Assembly (NCBI GenBank): GCA_000818945.1 | Contig: KN805381.1 | Coordinates: forward strand, 291,035-355,034 | DNA length: 64,000 nt | Source: Schizochytrium sp. CCTCC M209059 | Taxonomy: Eukaryota; Sar; Bigyra; Thraustochytrida; Thraustochytriidae | Reading direction: 5' to 3' | Part shown: positions 49,436 to 58,979 of the stretch, one piece after another | Layout of the letters: each line of letters opens with the position of its first letter | Position numbering within the stretch: the first letter of the stretch is position 1 | Position numbers and translations under genes: made by a program | The notes under the pieces: generated by a model | Told to the model about the DNA's origin: nothing | Database searches by the model: none | Seen by the model: the letters and a program-made list of their open reading frames with translations, nothing else

Positions 49436-50111
49436 CTTTACTTCTTTTTTGTGAACAAATCTAGAACTAACACAACACTTTTGCTGTCTTGTCACTCTCA
49501 GTCTCATGGACTCTGTATGCCTTCCTTACCATGCATCCCATGCATACTATGAAAGCTTGCCAACGTTGCGGCCTGACGTCGAGGTGACCAATCTTCCCTC
49601 TATGCTCTAGTACGTACTTACCTTCTTCTCTGCCTGCCGCATCTTGCGAGCAGCGGCACAGACGTCATGCGCACTACGTCACCGCTTTAGCTATTCTCCG
49701 CCAAAGCAAGCGACACCACCACATCCGCCACCGGTGACCCATTTCGTCAAGGCTCGCAACTTTGAAGATTCCTCAAGATGCGGGTGTGTGCAGACGATGA
49801 TGGTCATCTTGGGTGCGAGTGTCCTCCTGGTGTGTGTGTAAGGGCAAGTGAAGTGCTTGGCTTCGGGACGCTCGTCTCCGACGCCAACCGACTACACCAT
49901 ATCCTCCACTGCAGACCACTGCAGACCCCAACCCGCGGCGCACGCGTCGCCGCGGCCGCAAGGCCTTGGGCCCCGTCTGCGCGGCGCTCGTGCGCTCGCG
50001 GCCGAGTGAAACGGGCGAGTGAGGAGGCGAGCGCGTGCACAAGCACAGGCACAAGCACAAGCAGGTTGCGTCTAGCTAGGGTGGCACTTGTATTTATTTG
50101 CAAGGGCTGTC
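49436..50111. other. Intergenic region upstream of the LRR-NEL gene
   Basis: No gene is seen. The last 80 bases contain GCACAAGCACAGGCACAAGCACAAG-type repeats. Confidence 0.5.
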
Positions 50112-53100
50112 ATGTCCACCAAGACGTCCCTGCGCGACGAACGCAGCCGTGTCTTGCAGCTGTGTGAGACGTGGGTCGACGAGGTCGGCGTTGGCGAGGT
50201 GGAAGTGAAGCAGCGTGAAGAAGCAAGTTACCGCGTCTTCGAGTTCTTTGCAGATCGTGTGAGCGACAAGGCCGCGAGAGCGCGCCGCGACCAGGCCAAG
50301 GTCAGGTGGACGCTCCTGCAGCGTCTACACGGTACGTCACTACCGCGCGTGGTGGAAAGGGTGCGCCATTTCGTCGATGCTCTTGCGCAGGCTGGTTATG
50401 CCGATATCGACGCCTTGCGCTCGTTCACGGTCGAAGCCCTTGAGCGCGTCAATGCACAAATTCCAGGCGACGCGATCTCCGATGAGGATCTTGCAACATT
50501 GCTGCGAGACTGTTCCCGAACGCCTGTACTGGACCTTAGCGACCTTTCCGAGCTGCGAAGCTTGCCTGACTTTGGCGTCTTTCGAGGAAACCTCAACGCG
50601 AGCGGGATGCGAAATCTCAAACGACTTCATAGCGATTCGCATTTTCGAGGCAGTCTGGCACTCGTGGAGAGTGGCATCTGCGAGATTCCGCAGCGCTTCG
50701 AAGTCGATGGGCATCTTTGGCTTTCCCGGTGCCAACACTTGCGCATATCGCGCGCTCTCAGTGGGGTCGTTGTCCGTGGGGACCTCGTCCTAGCAGGGAG
50801 TCCTGTAAAGAGACTGAATGGCAAGGGACGTCACAAAGTAAAGATTCTGGGCGACTTGGATTGCGACAGGTGCGAACACTTGGAGGAGATCGGAAGTGGT
50901 CTGTATATAGAGCGCGCGCTGAGTGCGCGAAACTGCAAGCGGCTGCGCAAGCTTGGATCCGCGCTCAAGGTGGGTTCGTACATCGAGGTGCAAGGTTGTA
51001 CGGCCCTGCAAAAGGTGCCTGCGAACTTGCCCGTCGTTAATGGCCTGGGTATTAGTCGGTGCACCGGGATCAAATCCATTCCTTTGGATATCTCACACAT
51101 TAAAGGCAGCCTGTTCGCAGCGCAAATGCCACAACTCGAGAGTCTGCCGCCAAATCTCGAGGTCGTGGAGAAAATGCTCAATGTAGCCTGCGATCCCTGT
51201 CTCGAAGCGTTGCCACGTACGTTACGAACCGTAGGGCAACTTGACGCCAGCGGATGCGCAGCTCTTGCGCGGCTTCCCAAAACGCATCTCACAGTTAACG
51301 GTGAATGTAATTTCAGTGGCTGCACGGAGCTGCGCAAATTGCCAAAGAGGCTGAGCACGGGAACCTTGCGCCTGCGAAACTGTACACAATTAGAAGAGCT
51401 GCCACTGGATCTCAATGTGAATGGTAATCTTGACATTGCAGGATGCACACGTCTGCGTCGACTTCCCGACGATTTGCGTAAGCGCGTCCGCCAACGTGTT
51501 TATTTGTGGAATTGCCCTCGATTGGAACTACCCATGGGCTGGTCTGTGCGGGGTGACCTCTTTGTGCATGAAGATGAAAGACTCTTTCATCTCCCTGACG
51601 AGCTCGAGGTCCAGGGGGACGTGTGGATTTCTCACAATGTGATGCGCAAGTTTCCCAAAGGGCTCAAGGCACGCGATAGCATTTTTGCGTCAAATTCGAG
51701 CGAACTTGAGTCTTTGAACGTGGACCTCGACGTCCCTGGCATGCTGGTGTTGGCAAGGAGTCCCAAACTTCGCTCGCTTGGACGCAATGTGCGTGTAGGC
51801 GGCATGCTGAATCTTGCCAACTGCGCGTTGCTCACAGATTTGGGTGGGGTCCGCGTGGGAGGGTCACTCAATCTGCGTGGGTGCATCTCGCTGCGCGCGC
51901 TGCCACCGCAACTTCAAGTGGGTGGCAGTCTCGTGCTCGAGGGTTGCACAGGCCTCACGTCCTTGCCACCATGTATTTTTACGTGGGGCGCACCAAAGCA
52001 AGGTGACAAGCACGACGTTTTCCTTGCGGGCTCGGGCATCTCGCTGGATGTGCTTGACAGGCTCGAGGCCGACAAGGTGCGGTATTTACGCTTCCACACG
52101 GCATCAAGTATGTACAGCGGACAAGAGGGCGCGATTGTTCACGGTGAGGCAGACGTTAGCGAGGCTGTCGTGGCGGAGCTGGCTGATTCCAAGTACGCGC
52201 GCGCGGCAAGACGAAAAGACGCTCTCCGGCACCAGGTCGAGGCCAATTCCGATGTAAGGCCGAGGCCTCGGGAGGCGCCGGCGATGCCGCTGGGCACGAC
52301 AGCCGTTGCTTTGAATAGGTTTCGACTGCGAAGGGAGCGGCGTCGGGCGCGGGGCTTCCCGCAAGACATGGCGAGGAGGTTCGGGGAGGAGGACGAGGAG
52401 GACCACTTTGCTTCCTTAAGCAAGGCACTTCGATATTGGGCTCATTTGGCGGGGACCGAAGCCCCCGATGTGGAAGGGTGCGTGGCCGCCGCGCACGAGC
52501 GAGGCGTGCTGGCGTTTTTGTCCAAGCTTCGAGCCTCGAAGGAGTTCAAGTTGGAGCACTTGCAACCTGCGCTCGCGCAGCGCGTGGTGGAGGCCTTTGA
52601 TATCATTGCGAATGACGAGTACGCGCGCGAGGAGGTGCTGGAGCGCATGGGCGACGCCGTTGACGCGTGCGGGGACAAGCCCGTGTGGGCGTTGAACCAG
52701 ATCAACCTGATTGCGGCGATCGCGCGCGCGCGTGGCGACCGCGCGGCCCTGCGACGCGTGGGGCGCGGGACCATGCGGCTCGAGGTTGTGCACGAACACT
52801 GCGCTCGCAAGGTGGCCAGCTTTAAGGCTGCCGACGAGACGTGTGTGTATCTGCGTTTCGAGACGGCTCTCAAGGACGTTCTGGAGCTGCCCGTGTCGAG
52901 TTGCGACATGCTCTACTCGTCGCACGCGAGGGTGAGCGCGTCCGAGCTTGCGGCTGCGCGAGAGGAGGCGCTCAAGGTCGTGGACGGCACCAAGGCGTTC
53001 GAGTCGTGGCTGCGCGCCTGGCCCGAGTGGCAGCGGCAGCGTCGGCTGGAGACCTCGCAGCGCTTGCGCTGGGAGAACCTCCCGCGCAATTCGCGCCGCT

Positions 53101-53441
53101 TCCGCGCCTCGTGGGCTGATCTTTTCGGCAACACCGACATCGCGGACCCGGTCCGCGTCGACGGCAAGGGCGCCGTGTGGAGCATGCGCGACCTGCTTCG
53201 GCACTGGGTGGCCACCGGTCTGGACCTGCACAACAGGCCTCTCTCCTCTGCGGAGATCCGCCGCATCACCAGGGCCCGCTCTGTACCGCATCCGCGCGGC
53301 CCTCCTTCCTCGCCGGGTCTGGATGGCGTCGCTGTCGCCGTCGCTTTTCCTGATCCTGCTGCCAAACCCAAGCGCGTTGACCACCATCTTTCCCGCGCGG
53401 ACCGCGAGTGTCGTCATCACGTCGCCGGCGGCCAGAGCTAG
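50112..53441 (+). CDS. LRR protein with C-terminal NEL-type (IpaH/SspH-like) E3 ubiquitin ligase domain
   Basis: The protein is 1109 residues from ATG 50112 (MSTKTSL), without introns. An N-terminal helical region (about 1-150) is followed by some twenty ~20-23-residue leucine-rich repeats of the bacterial LPX type (about 150-660; pattern g-C-x2-L-x2-LP-x2-L-x-V-x-G-x-L). An Arg/Glu-rich linker (about 680-770) leads to a helical C-terminal domain (about 775-1020) resembling the 'novel E3 ligase' domain of secreted bacterial effectors. The catalytic Cys-x-Asp motif is present as Cys853-Gly-Asp855 in DACGDKP, and downstream blocks GRGTMRLEVV, ADETCVYLRFETALKDVLELP, VSASELAAAREEAL and FESWLRAWPEWQR keep the NEL order and spacing. 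NEL enzymes form a Cys-ubiquitin thioester and transfer to substrates bound by their LRRs. Flanking genes are eukaryotic, so integration looks genuine. Activity is unproven. Confidence 0.78.
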   Translation: MSTKTSLRDERSRVLQLCETWVDEVGVGEVEVKQREEASYRVFEFFADRVSDKAARARRDQAKVRWTLLQRLHGTSLPRVVERVRHFVDALAQAGYADIDALRSFTVEALERVNAQIPGDAISDEDLATLLRDCSRTPVLDLSDLSELRSLPDFGVFRGNLNASGMRNLKRLHSDSHFRGSLALVESGICEIPQRFEVDGHLWLSRCQHLRISRALSGVVVRGDLVLAGSPVKRLNGKGRHKVKILGDLDCDRCEHLEEIGSGLYIERALSARNCKRLRKLGSALKVGSYIEVQGCTALQKVPANLPVVNGLGISRCTGIKSIPLDISHIKGSLFAAQMPQLESLPPNLEVVEKMLNVACDPCLEALPRTLRTVGQLDASGCAALARLPKTHLTVNGECNFSGCTELRKLPKRLSTGTLRLRNCTQLEELPLDLNVNGNLDIAGCTRLRRLPDDLRKRVRQRVYLWNCPRLELPMGWSVRGDLFVHEDERLFHLPDELEVQGDVWISHNVMRKFPKGLKARDSIFASNSSELESLNVDLDVPGMLVLARSPKLRSLGRNVRVGGMLNLANCALLTDLGGVRVGGSLNLRGCISLRALPPQLQVGGSLVLEGCTGLTSLPPCIFTWGAPKQGDKHDVFLAGSGISLDVLDRLEADKVRYLRFHTASSMYSGQEGAIVHGEADVSEAVVAELADSKYARAARRKDALRHQVEANSDVRPRPREAPAMPLGTTAVALNRFRLRRERRRARGFPQDMARRFGEEDEEDHFASLSKALRYWAHLAGTEAPDVEGCVAAAHERGVLAFLSKLRASKEFKLEHLQPALAQRVVEAFDIIANDEYAREEVLERMGDAVDACGDKPVWALNQINLIAAIARARGDRAALRRVGRGTMRLEVVHEHCARKVASFKAADETCVYLRFETALKDVLELPVSSCDMLYSSHARVSASELAAAREEALKVVDGTKAFESWLRAWPEWQRQRRLETSQRLRWENLPRNSRRFRASWADLFGNTDIADPVRVDGKGAVWSMRDLLRHWVATGLDLHNRPLSSAEIRRITRARSVPHPRGPPSSPGLDGVAVAVAFPDPAAKPKRVDHHLSRADRECRHHVAGGQS

Positions 53442-53800
53442 CCAGCCAGCTAGCTAGCCATCATCAAGCCTTGCGACGCGCGGTAGGTGGGTGGGTGCTC
53501 TGCTCTGCATGCGTACCAGCTCGTGCAGCGGGGCCTCTTCTTCTCTCTTCAAGGACTTCTTCTTCTTCTTCTTCTTCTTCTTTGTCGTCTTCGTCGTCTT
53601 CGTCTTCGTCGTCGTGGGTGACGCATCCAAGGCGAGGCTGGCTTGCTCGCTCGGGGATACCGGCGATGCCCGGCTGGTCCTCGTTCTCCTGCGTCTAGGG
53701 CCGCTGGTGTTCGAGGCCTAAAAGCGGCCAGCGCGTGCACGGCTGCCCTCGTTTGCCGCGGCGAGAATGAACTCCGCGAGTCCGCGACGCCCGCCCGCCC

Positions 53801-54084
53801 NNNNNNNNNNNNNNNNNNNNNNNNNNNNNNNNNNNNNNNNNNNNNNNNNNNNNNNNNNNNNNNNNNNNNNNNNNNNNNNNNNNNNNNNNNNNNNNNNNNN
53901 NNNNNNNNNNNNNNNNNNNNNNNNNNNNNNNNNNNNNNNNNNNNNNNNNNNNNNNNNNNNNNNNNNNNNNNNNNNNNNNNNNNNNNNNNNNNNNNNNNNN
54001 NNNNNNNNNNNNNNNNNNNNNNNNNNNNNNNNNNNNNNNNNNNNNNNNNNNNNNNNNNNNNNNNNNNNNNNNNNNNNNNNNNNN
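53801..54084. other. Assembly gap (284 N)
   Basis: Flanked by GC-rich pentamer-like repeats: CCCGCC on the left and GGGGC/GAGGC on the right. Confidence 0.95.
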
Positions 54085-54530
54085 CGGGGCGGGGCGAGGC
54101 GGGGCGAGGCGAGGGGAGGAAGCGAAGCGAAGGGAGCCGCGCCCTCGCCCCGACGCGCTGCGCTGCGCGAGATGAGACGGGGGCGATGCGCTGGAGGCGA
54201 TCGATGAAAGGAGATGAAATGAACAAAGCCGTGCGACCATCCTATCCTCTCCGAGACCTGGAGACAAACCTGCGCCGCGGGCGAGCGGGCGAGCGAGCGA
54301 GGCGGCGCGCGGGTCCGGTCCCGCCGCCGCCACGGATCCGCCTCGCCGTCGGCGGGCGGGCTGGTACATACATACACGAGCTGGCCGGCGCGCACGGGCT
54401 TACCGCGGCCTGCTGCCCGCATCGCCTCGCGCCTCGCCGCGGGCACGCACACACACACATACACGCACGCGAGCCGCGTTGACGAGACGAGGCGAGGCGA
54501 GGCGAGGCGAGGGGGCCGAGGCTCGCCGCC

Positions 54531-54583
54531 GAAGCAAGCACGCGAGCAAGCAAGCAAGCAAGCAAGCACGCAAGCAAGCAAGG
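54531..54583 (+). repeat. (CAAG)n tetranucleotide array
   Basis: About twelve CAAG units with CACG interruptions. Confidence 0.85.
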
Positions 54584-55129
54584 CGGCAGAGCAAGAGCCG
54601 AGTCCCGCTCGACGAAGCCGCGGAGGAGACGGAGCGACAGCAGCAGAACGGGATCGAGCAGAGAGAAAGAAGCGCGCCGGGAGGGACGCGAGGTGCACGC
54701 CTGCGTGGGGCAGAGCGCGAGCTGGAGCGGGCTGGCGGGGAGGGGGTCTTCAGGAGCGGCTGCTCGACCTGGTGCCGCAGACGACACGCGGTGGCCTCGT
54801 GGAGAGGCGAGGCGAGCAAAGCAAGGGCGGGAGAGAGAGAGCAAAGCGAGCTTGGGACTCGCGCAGGCTTGTTTGGACGAAAGCATCGAGCAAGCGCGCA
54901 AGGCAGGCAAGGGCGGCGCGGCGGGCGCCTTTCGCGGGGCACCGGGAGAATTCACGCGAGCAGCACAAGGCTTGCTTGGCCTCGCGCAAGGCACCGCTCG
55001 CGAGGGAAAGGAGCAGCCAGCACCATCAATCAGCAGGGCGCACGCATGCCTGCCCGCGTCTCGCCGCCTTCGATCAAGGTCTGACCGCGCAGCCGGCGCG
55101 CGCGCAGGCAGGTAACTGCACGCACGCAC

Positions 55130-55213
55130 GCAAGGCAACGCAAAGGCAACGCAAAGGCAACGCAAAGGCAACGCAAAGGCAACGCAAAGGCAACGCAAAG
55201 GCAACGCAAAGGC
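55130..55213 (+). repeat. 11-bp minisatellite
   Basis: Seven near-perfect copies of CAAAGGCAACG in tandem, with partial copies at both ends. Confidence 0.92.
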
Positions 55214-55974
55214 AAGGCAGGTTCGCAAACAGCGGCAGTGGCAGCGGAGCCTCGCCGCTTCCAAAGCGCGTTCCCCAGACCCTTTCCCAGAGCTTAGCTC
55301 AGCTCCCCAGCCCACTGCGACGCGGGGACCCGCGCGTACATCCAATCCCAGCCCAGCGCGCCCCCGCGCCTACCACGTACGCACGCACGCACGCACGCAA
55401 GGCGCTCGCCCGAGCGAGCGAGCGTCTGTCTGCGAGCGTCAGGCGCCCTCGTGCTGCTGCTCGTTCGTTTCTGGGGCTCGACATCAAGCCCGTCCGAGGC
55501 GAGGCGGCTCGGGCGCGGAAGGGGAGCGCGGTGCCCGCGCCCGGGCCCGGTCGGTCCGGGTCCGCCGGGCCGAGCCGAGTCCGTCTGCCCCGGCTCGGCT
55601 CGAGCGTCTCGGCGTCTTGGCGTCTTGGCGTCTTGCGTCTCGTCTCTGCTCTGCTCTGCTAGTCTTGTCTCTGCTCTGCTCTGCTCTATCTGCTCTGGAG
55701 AGGAACCCTTTTGCGGGAGAGCGGCGCGGAGGAGGACCAGGAGGGCGGGGGTAAGGCGCAGGAGCGGGAGCAGGTGGCCGGCAGGGAGGAAAGCTGGGGA
55801 GGAGACGAGGACAGCGAGGACGACGGAGCCCGAGGAGAACTTCTGAAGGAGAGGGAGAAAGCAAGCAAGCACGCACGCAAGCACGCAAGCAGGCAAATAA
55901 GCAAGCAGCAGCAGAGAGGAAACAAAGAAAGAAACAAACAGAGAAACAAACAAACAGGGCTCGCGGCCGCGCGG

Positions 55975-56442
55975 ATGGCGTGGGCGCGGGGCAAGCAGGG
56001 GCCGTACGCAGGCGCGAGAGAGGAGGCGGAGGCGCCGCAGCGGGCCGCGGAAGGCAGGGCGCCCCCCGGAGGAAGAGGCGCCGCAGCGGCAGCAGCTGCA
56101 TCGCCAGCAGCAGCAGGAGCAGGAGGAGGAAGCGCGCGGGAAGAGAGCGCCACGCGCAATGATGGCGGCGGCCGACAAAGGAGCGCTGTGACGCCGCTTT
56201 TTCCACAAACGGCGTACGCGGCGACGACGCTGCCGCCACCACCGCTGCCACTGCCACCGCTACCGCCGCCGCCGCCGCCGCCTCTGTCGGCGCCAAGACC
56301 AGTGGCAATGCAGCTGCAGCACCCGCAGGAGCACCAGCAGTATTTGCCACCGTCGCCGCGACATCAGCCAGCCTCGCCCATCTTGCTTCGGCAGGAGAAC
56401 CCCGTCTTCCGCCAACAAAACCACCATTTTGCAAACCCAATG

Positions 56443-56479
<37 letters not shown>

Positions 56480-58479
56480 ACAACAATAATTACAACAACA
56501 ACGCCCATAGCGAAAAGAGCACGCCAGAATCATATGCACAACAACACCCCGGCGACAGATTCGAAGTCGCCAAAAATCTAGAGTTCCCCTGGGACACCTC
56601 CGTCGACGCAGACTCCCTCACAGGCACCATGGGTATGCCGCCCATGCTGGACGCACCGCTGACATCCGTGCCCCCAAACCCTCCCTACCGCGGCTTCGCG
56701 CAGCCCATGTTCGCGCATGGCTCGGCGAACGCTTACGCAGGCAGACCTGGCGAATCCCTGCACACTCACAACCCTTGGCATAGCCCTCTCTGGGAACGCG
56801 CGCCAAGCCCCTATCGCCCGAGCGGCGAAAACAGCTCGCTCGACGTCTTCATGGAGTTCTGCGCTTTTTATCGCAACTGCCACACCGGCGAAGTCTACGT
56901 CAACGCAAGTGGAATCCTCACCAAACCGTGCTTTACCAAGTGGCTTGAAACGCGCCAAGGGCAGCTCAAACGCCCCGAGGAGGCCTTTCGGAAAACCATC
57001 ACAGCACACTGTACTGGCACAGACGGGCGAAAACCTTTTCTTCGCGAGGTCGAGGCCGCCGTCTTGGTCGAACTGCGCAGACAAAATGTATGGCCCTGTT
57101 TTGCAGATCGAACCACGGCCAAGGGAGACCCGATAAACATTGGCCAGCACGGTTTCCGAGGCCAGGGCTACCACGAAAACCTTCGGCTTCCGGAAAACAT
57201 GCGCAAGTCCCGTCGCAACACCAGCGCTGCGCGCCCTCGGCAGCAAACCCACGCCGCTGGTAATTCCGATGGCAACGGTCCGCAGCTTCGACCGAATGCC
57301 CCTCGCGCTGCCCCCCCCCCTCCTCCTCCTCCTCCTCCTCCTCCTCCTCCTCTTCATCCTTCTCATCCTTCTCATCCTTCACACCCTCAATTTCCTCATG
57401 CTTATCAAGCACCTGGGGGAGTCGCGCCCCCGCCCGTCCCGCGCCAGCGTCCGCCGCCGCCTACACTATCTGGCTATAACCTCGACGAGACGGCACCAAG
57501 ACCACTGTCTCACACGAGCTCGCCATCTCCGCTCAAGGCCGAATATTCGAGCGCGGATGCGGAAATCGCCGACCCCAGAGACTCGAAGCGGAAACGCGCT
57601 CAGTCCGGAGCACGAAGTGCTGCTGCCTCGAGCCCCTTTGCGGGCAGCGTGAGCAGTGGCGAAGACGGAATGAGCTGCAGCGAGGCTGGCGTAAACACCA
57701 GCGTGCGGATCGACCCAAATGCCGTGCCTGCAAACAGAACCGAATGGTCCCAAAATCCAAACCTCGTCGTCATGGCGTGTGCGACGATGGGCATCTCTCT
57801 CTGCGAATTCGACGAGTCCATTCAGGACGAAGCCATTCCCTCCATTGGACGCGTCCCTGATATACTGCGCCTCGACCACACCCCTTTGACATTGCGCGCT
57901 GCAGGCCTTCGCGTCATGACAAAGTACTTTCGCCCGCACCATTTCCTTTGCCTCATGAGCATCGCGAAGACAACACAGACTGACGGCATTTTTGACGACA
58001 AAGTCACGCGGCTTCCTGTCAATCTGAGAGACCCGCGCTTTGCACGCTCTTTCCTCCTTCCAGACGCTGACCTCGTTCCGTCGCATCCATTCGGCAGGAA
58101 CATCTTCTGCCTCAATACCTTCATGTACATCTCCTCGGACCACACTGCACAAACGATTCTTGAGGGTGCCGTGAAAGGGAGTCCAACGCTAAAGTTTTTG
58201 CACCCACTACAGTTTTGGATGGTCGTTGTTCACGTTATTCCCATGCTGATGGAGCGTGGCGAGCTCGTCTGGCAATCCTTTGGGAATACCTATAAAGGCA
58301 AACCCATGATTGCTCGCTCCAAGTACAAGATCGTCGGCGACACTGTGCATACATGTTTCCAAAATGTCAGTCACCTATACCCGAACCTCATGGCCATGCC
58401 CTCGCTCGAGGAGGTTGTCGAGCGAGAAAACAGTATTCTCGACGAGTCCCGCGCAGCAATGCGACGTGCGAATCGCTAG
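55975..58479 (+). CDS. Low-complexity protein with two conserved-looking globular regions, function unknown
   Basis: The frame gives 834 residues if it starts at ATG 55975 (MAWARGK); an ATG at 56308 (MQLQHPQE) is an equally possible start, and the frame is open back to 55711 through repeat DNA. The N-terminal ~280 residues are Ala/Gly-, Pro-, Gln- and Ser/Asn-rich (a poly-Ser run encoded near 56445-56474). Region A (about 285-405) is rich in Cys and aromatics (FMEFCAFYRNCHTGEVYVNASGIL, ITAHCTGTDGRKPFLREVEAA) and looks folded. A poly-Pro run (57310-57350) and disordered linker lead to region B (about 585-825), a globular domain with HHFLCLMS, HPFGRNIFCLN, FLHPLQFWMVVVHV. A putative nuclear signal (DSKRKRAQ) lies near 540. 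No family is recognised; a nuclear regulatory protein is one guess. Confidence 0.6.
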
Positions 58480-58979
58480 CGAACCAATTATCCAAAAAAC
58501 ATGGCTACGAAATTCTGAACCCTGACTGCCCTGATGACCCTGTCCTTTATATTTTTTCATTTCTCTCTTATGAAAATCATGTTTACTTTTTGTCACCATG
58601 ATTCGCGGTCTTCCAAATCGTCTTCTTGGCCTTACTGAAACCCGAGCCACAACAAAGACGAAACGATGACAAGTTCGCTCAAAAATTGGCCGCCAACTAT
58701 CGATCGATACGAAGAGTTGTTGAGTATTTTAGTAATTGGGCTTTGTCATCGTCCATCCGTCCGTCCGTCTGTCTCTTTGTCTCTTCGCGCCAATGCCACC
58801 ATCGTCATCATTTCCGACAAACATCATCACATCTCAAAGGTGAGAGCGAACCTCCTCCTAGGCTAGGCCTAGGCTACTTGTGGGACGCTTAATTGGACAT
58901 AATTTTGCCGTCACGCGGCGCGCCGGTCAAGCAAGCACCAGCAAAACCTTCACGTCCTGTGCAAGAAAGACAAGACGCC
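58480..58979. other. Intergenic region before the desaturase-b5-Mo fusion gene
   Basis: 3'UTR of the upstream gene and promoter of the fusion gene. No gene is recognised. GTCC/CCGT tetramer-like sequence lies at 58750-58775. Confidence 0.5.

Larger units (their letters stand above)
53442..55974. other. 2.5-kb repeat-rich intergenic region with a 284-base N gap
   Basis: No gene is recognised. It contains TTC/TCG trinucleotides (53556-53610), GGGGC/GAGGC pentamers after the gap, CAAG tetramers (54531-54583), an 11-bp minisatellite (55130-55213), CTCTG pentamers (55652-55690) and AAACA/CAAG-type sequence (55858-55955). Part from 55711 is open in the downstream frame but reads like repeat-derived UTR. 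Confidence 0.5.

Noticed and set aside
52416..53420. 334-codon minus-strand open frame over the NEL domain
   Set aside because: Antisense shadow; the plus-strand frame explains the conserved blocks.
50112..53441. Bacterial contamination as explanation for the LRR-NEL gene
   Set aside because: The flanking genes and repeats are continuous with the eukaryotic contig, and GC is like its neighbours. A local misjoin at the 53801 gap would not affect the upstream side. Kept open as a test, not as the main reading.
54531..55213. CRISPR-like array
   Set aside because: The repeats are short (4-11 bp), have no spacers and sit in a eukaryotic genome; they are microsatellites and a minisatellite.
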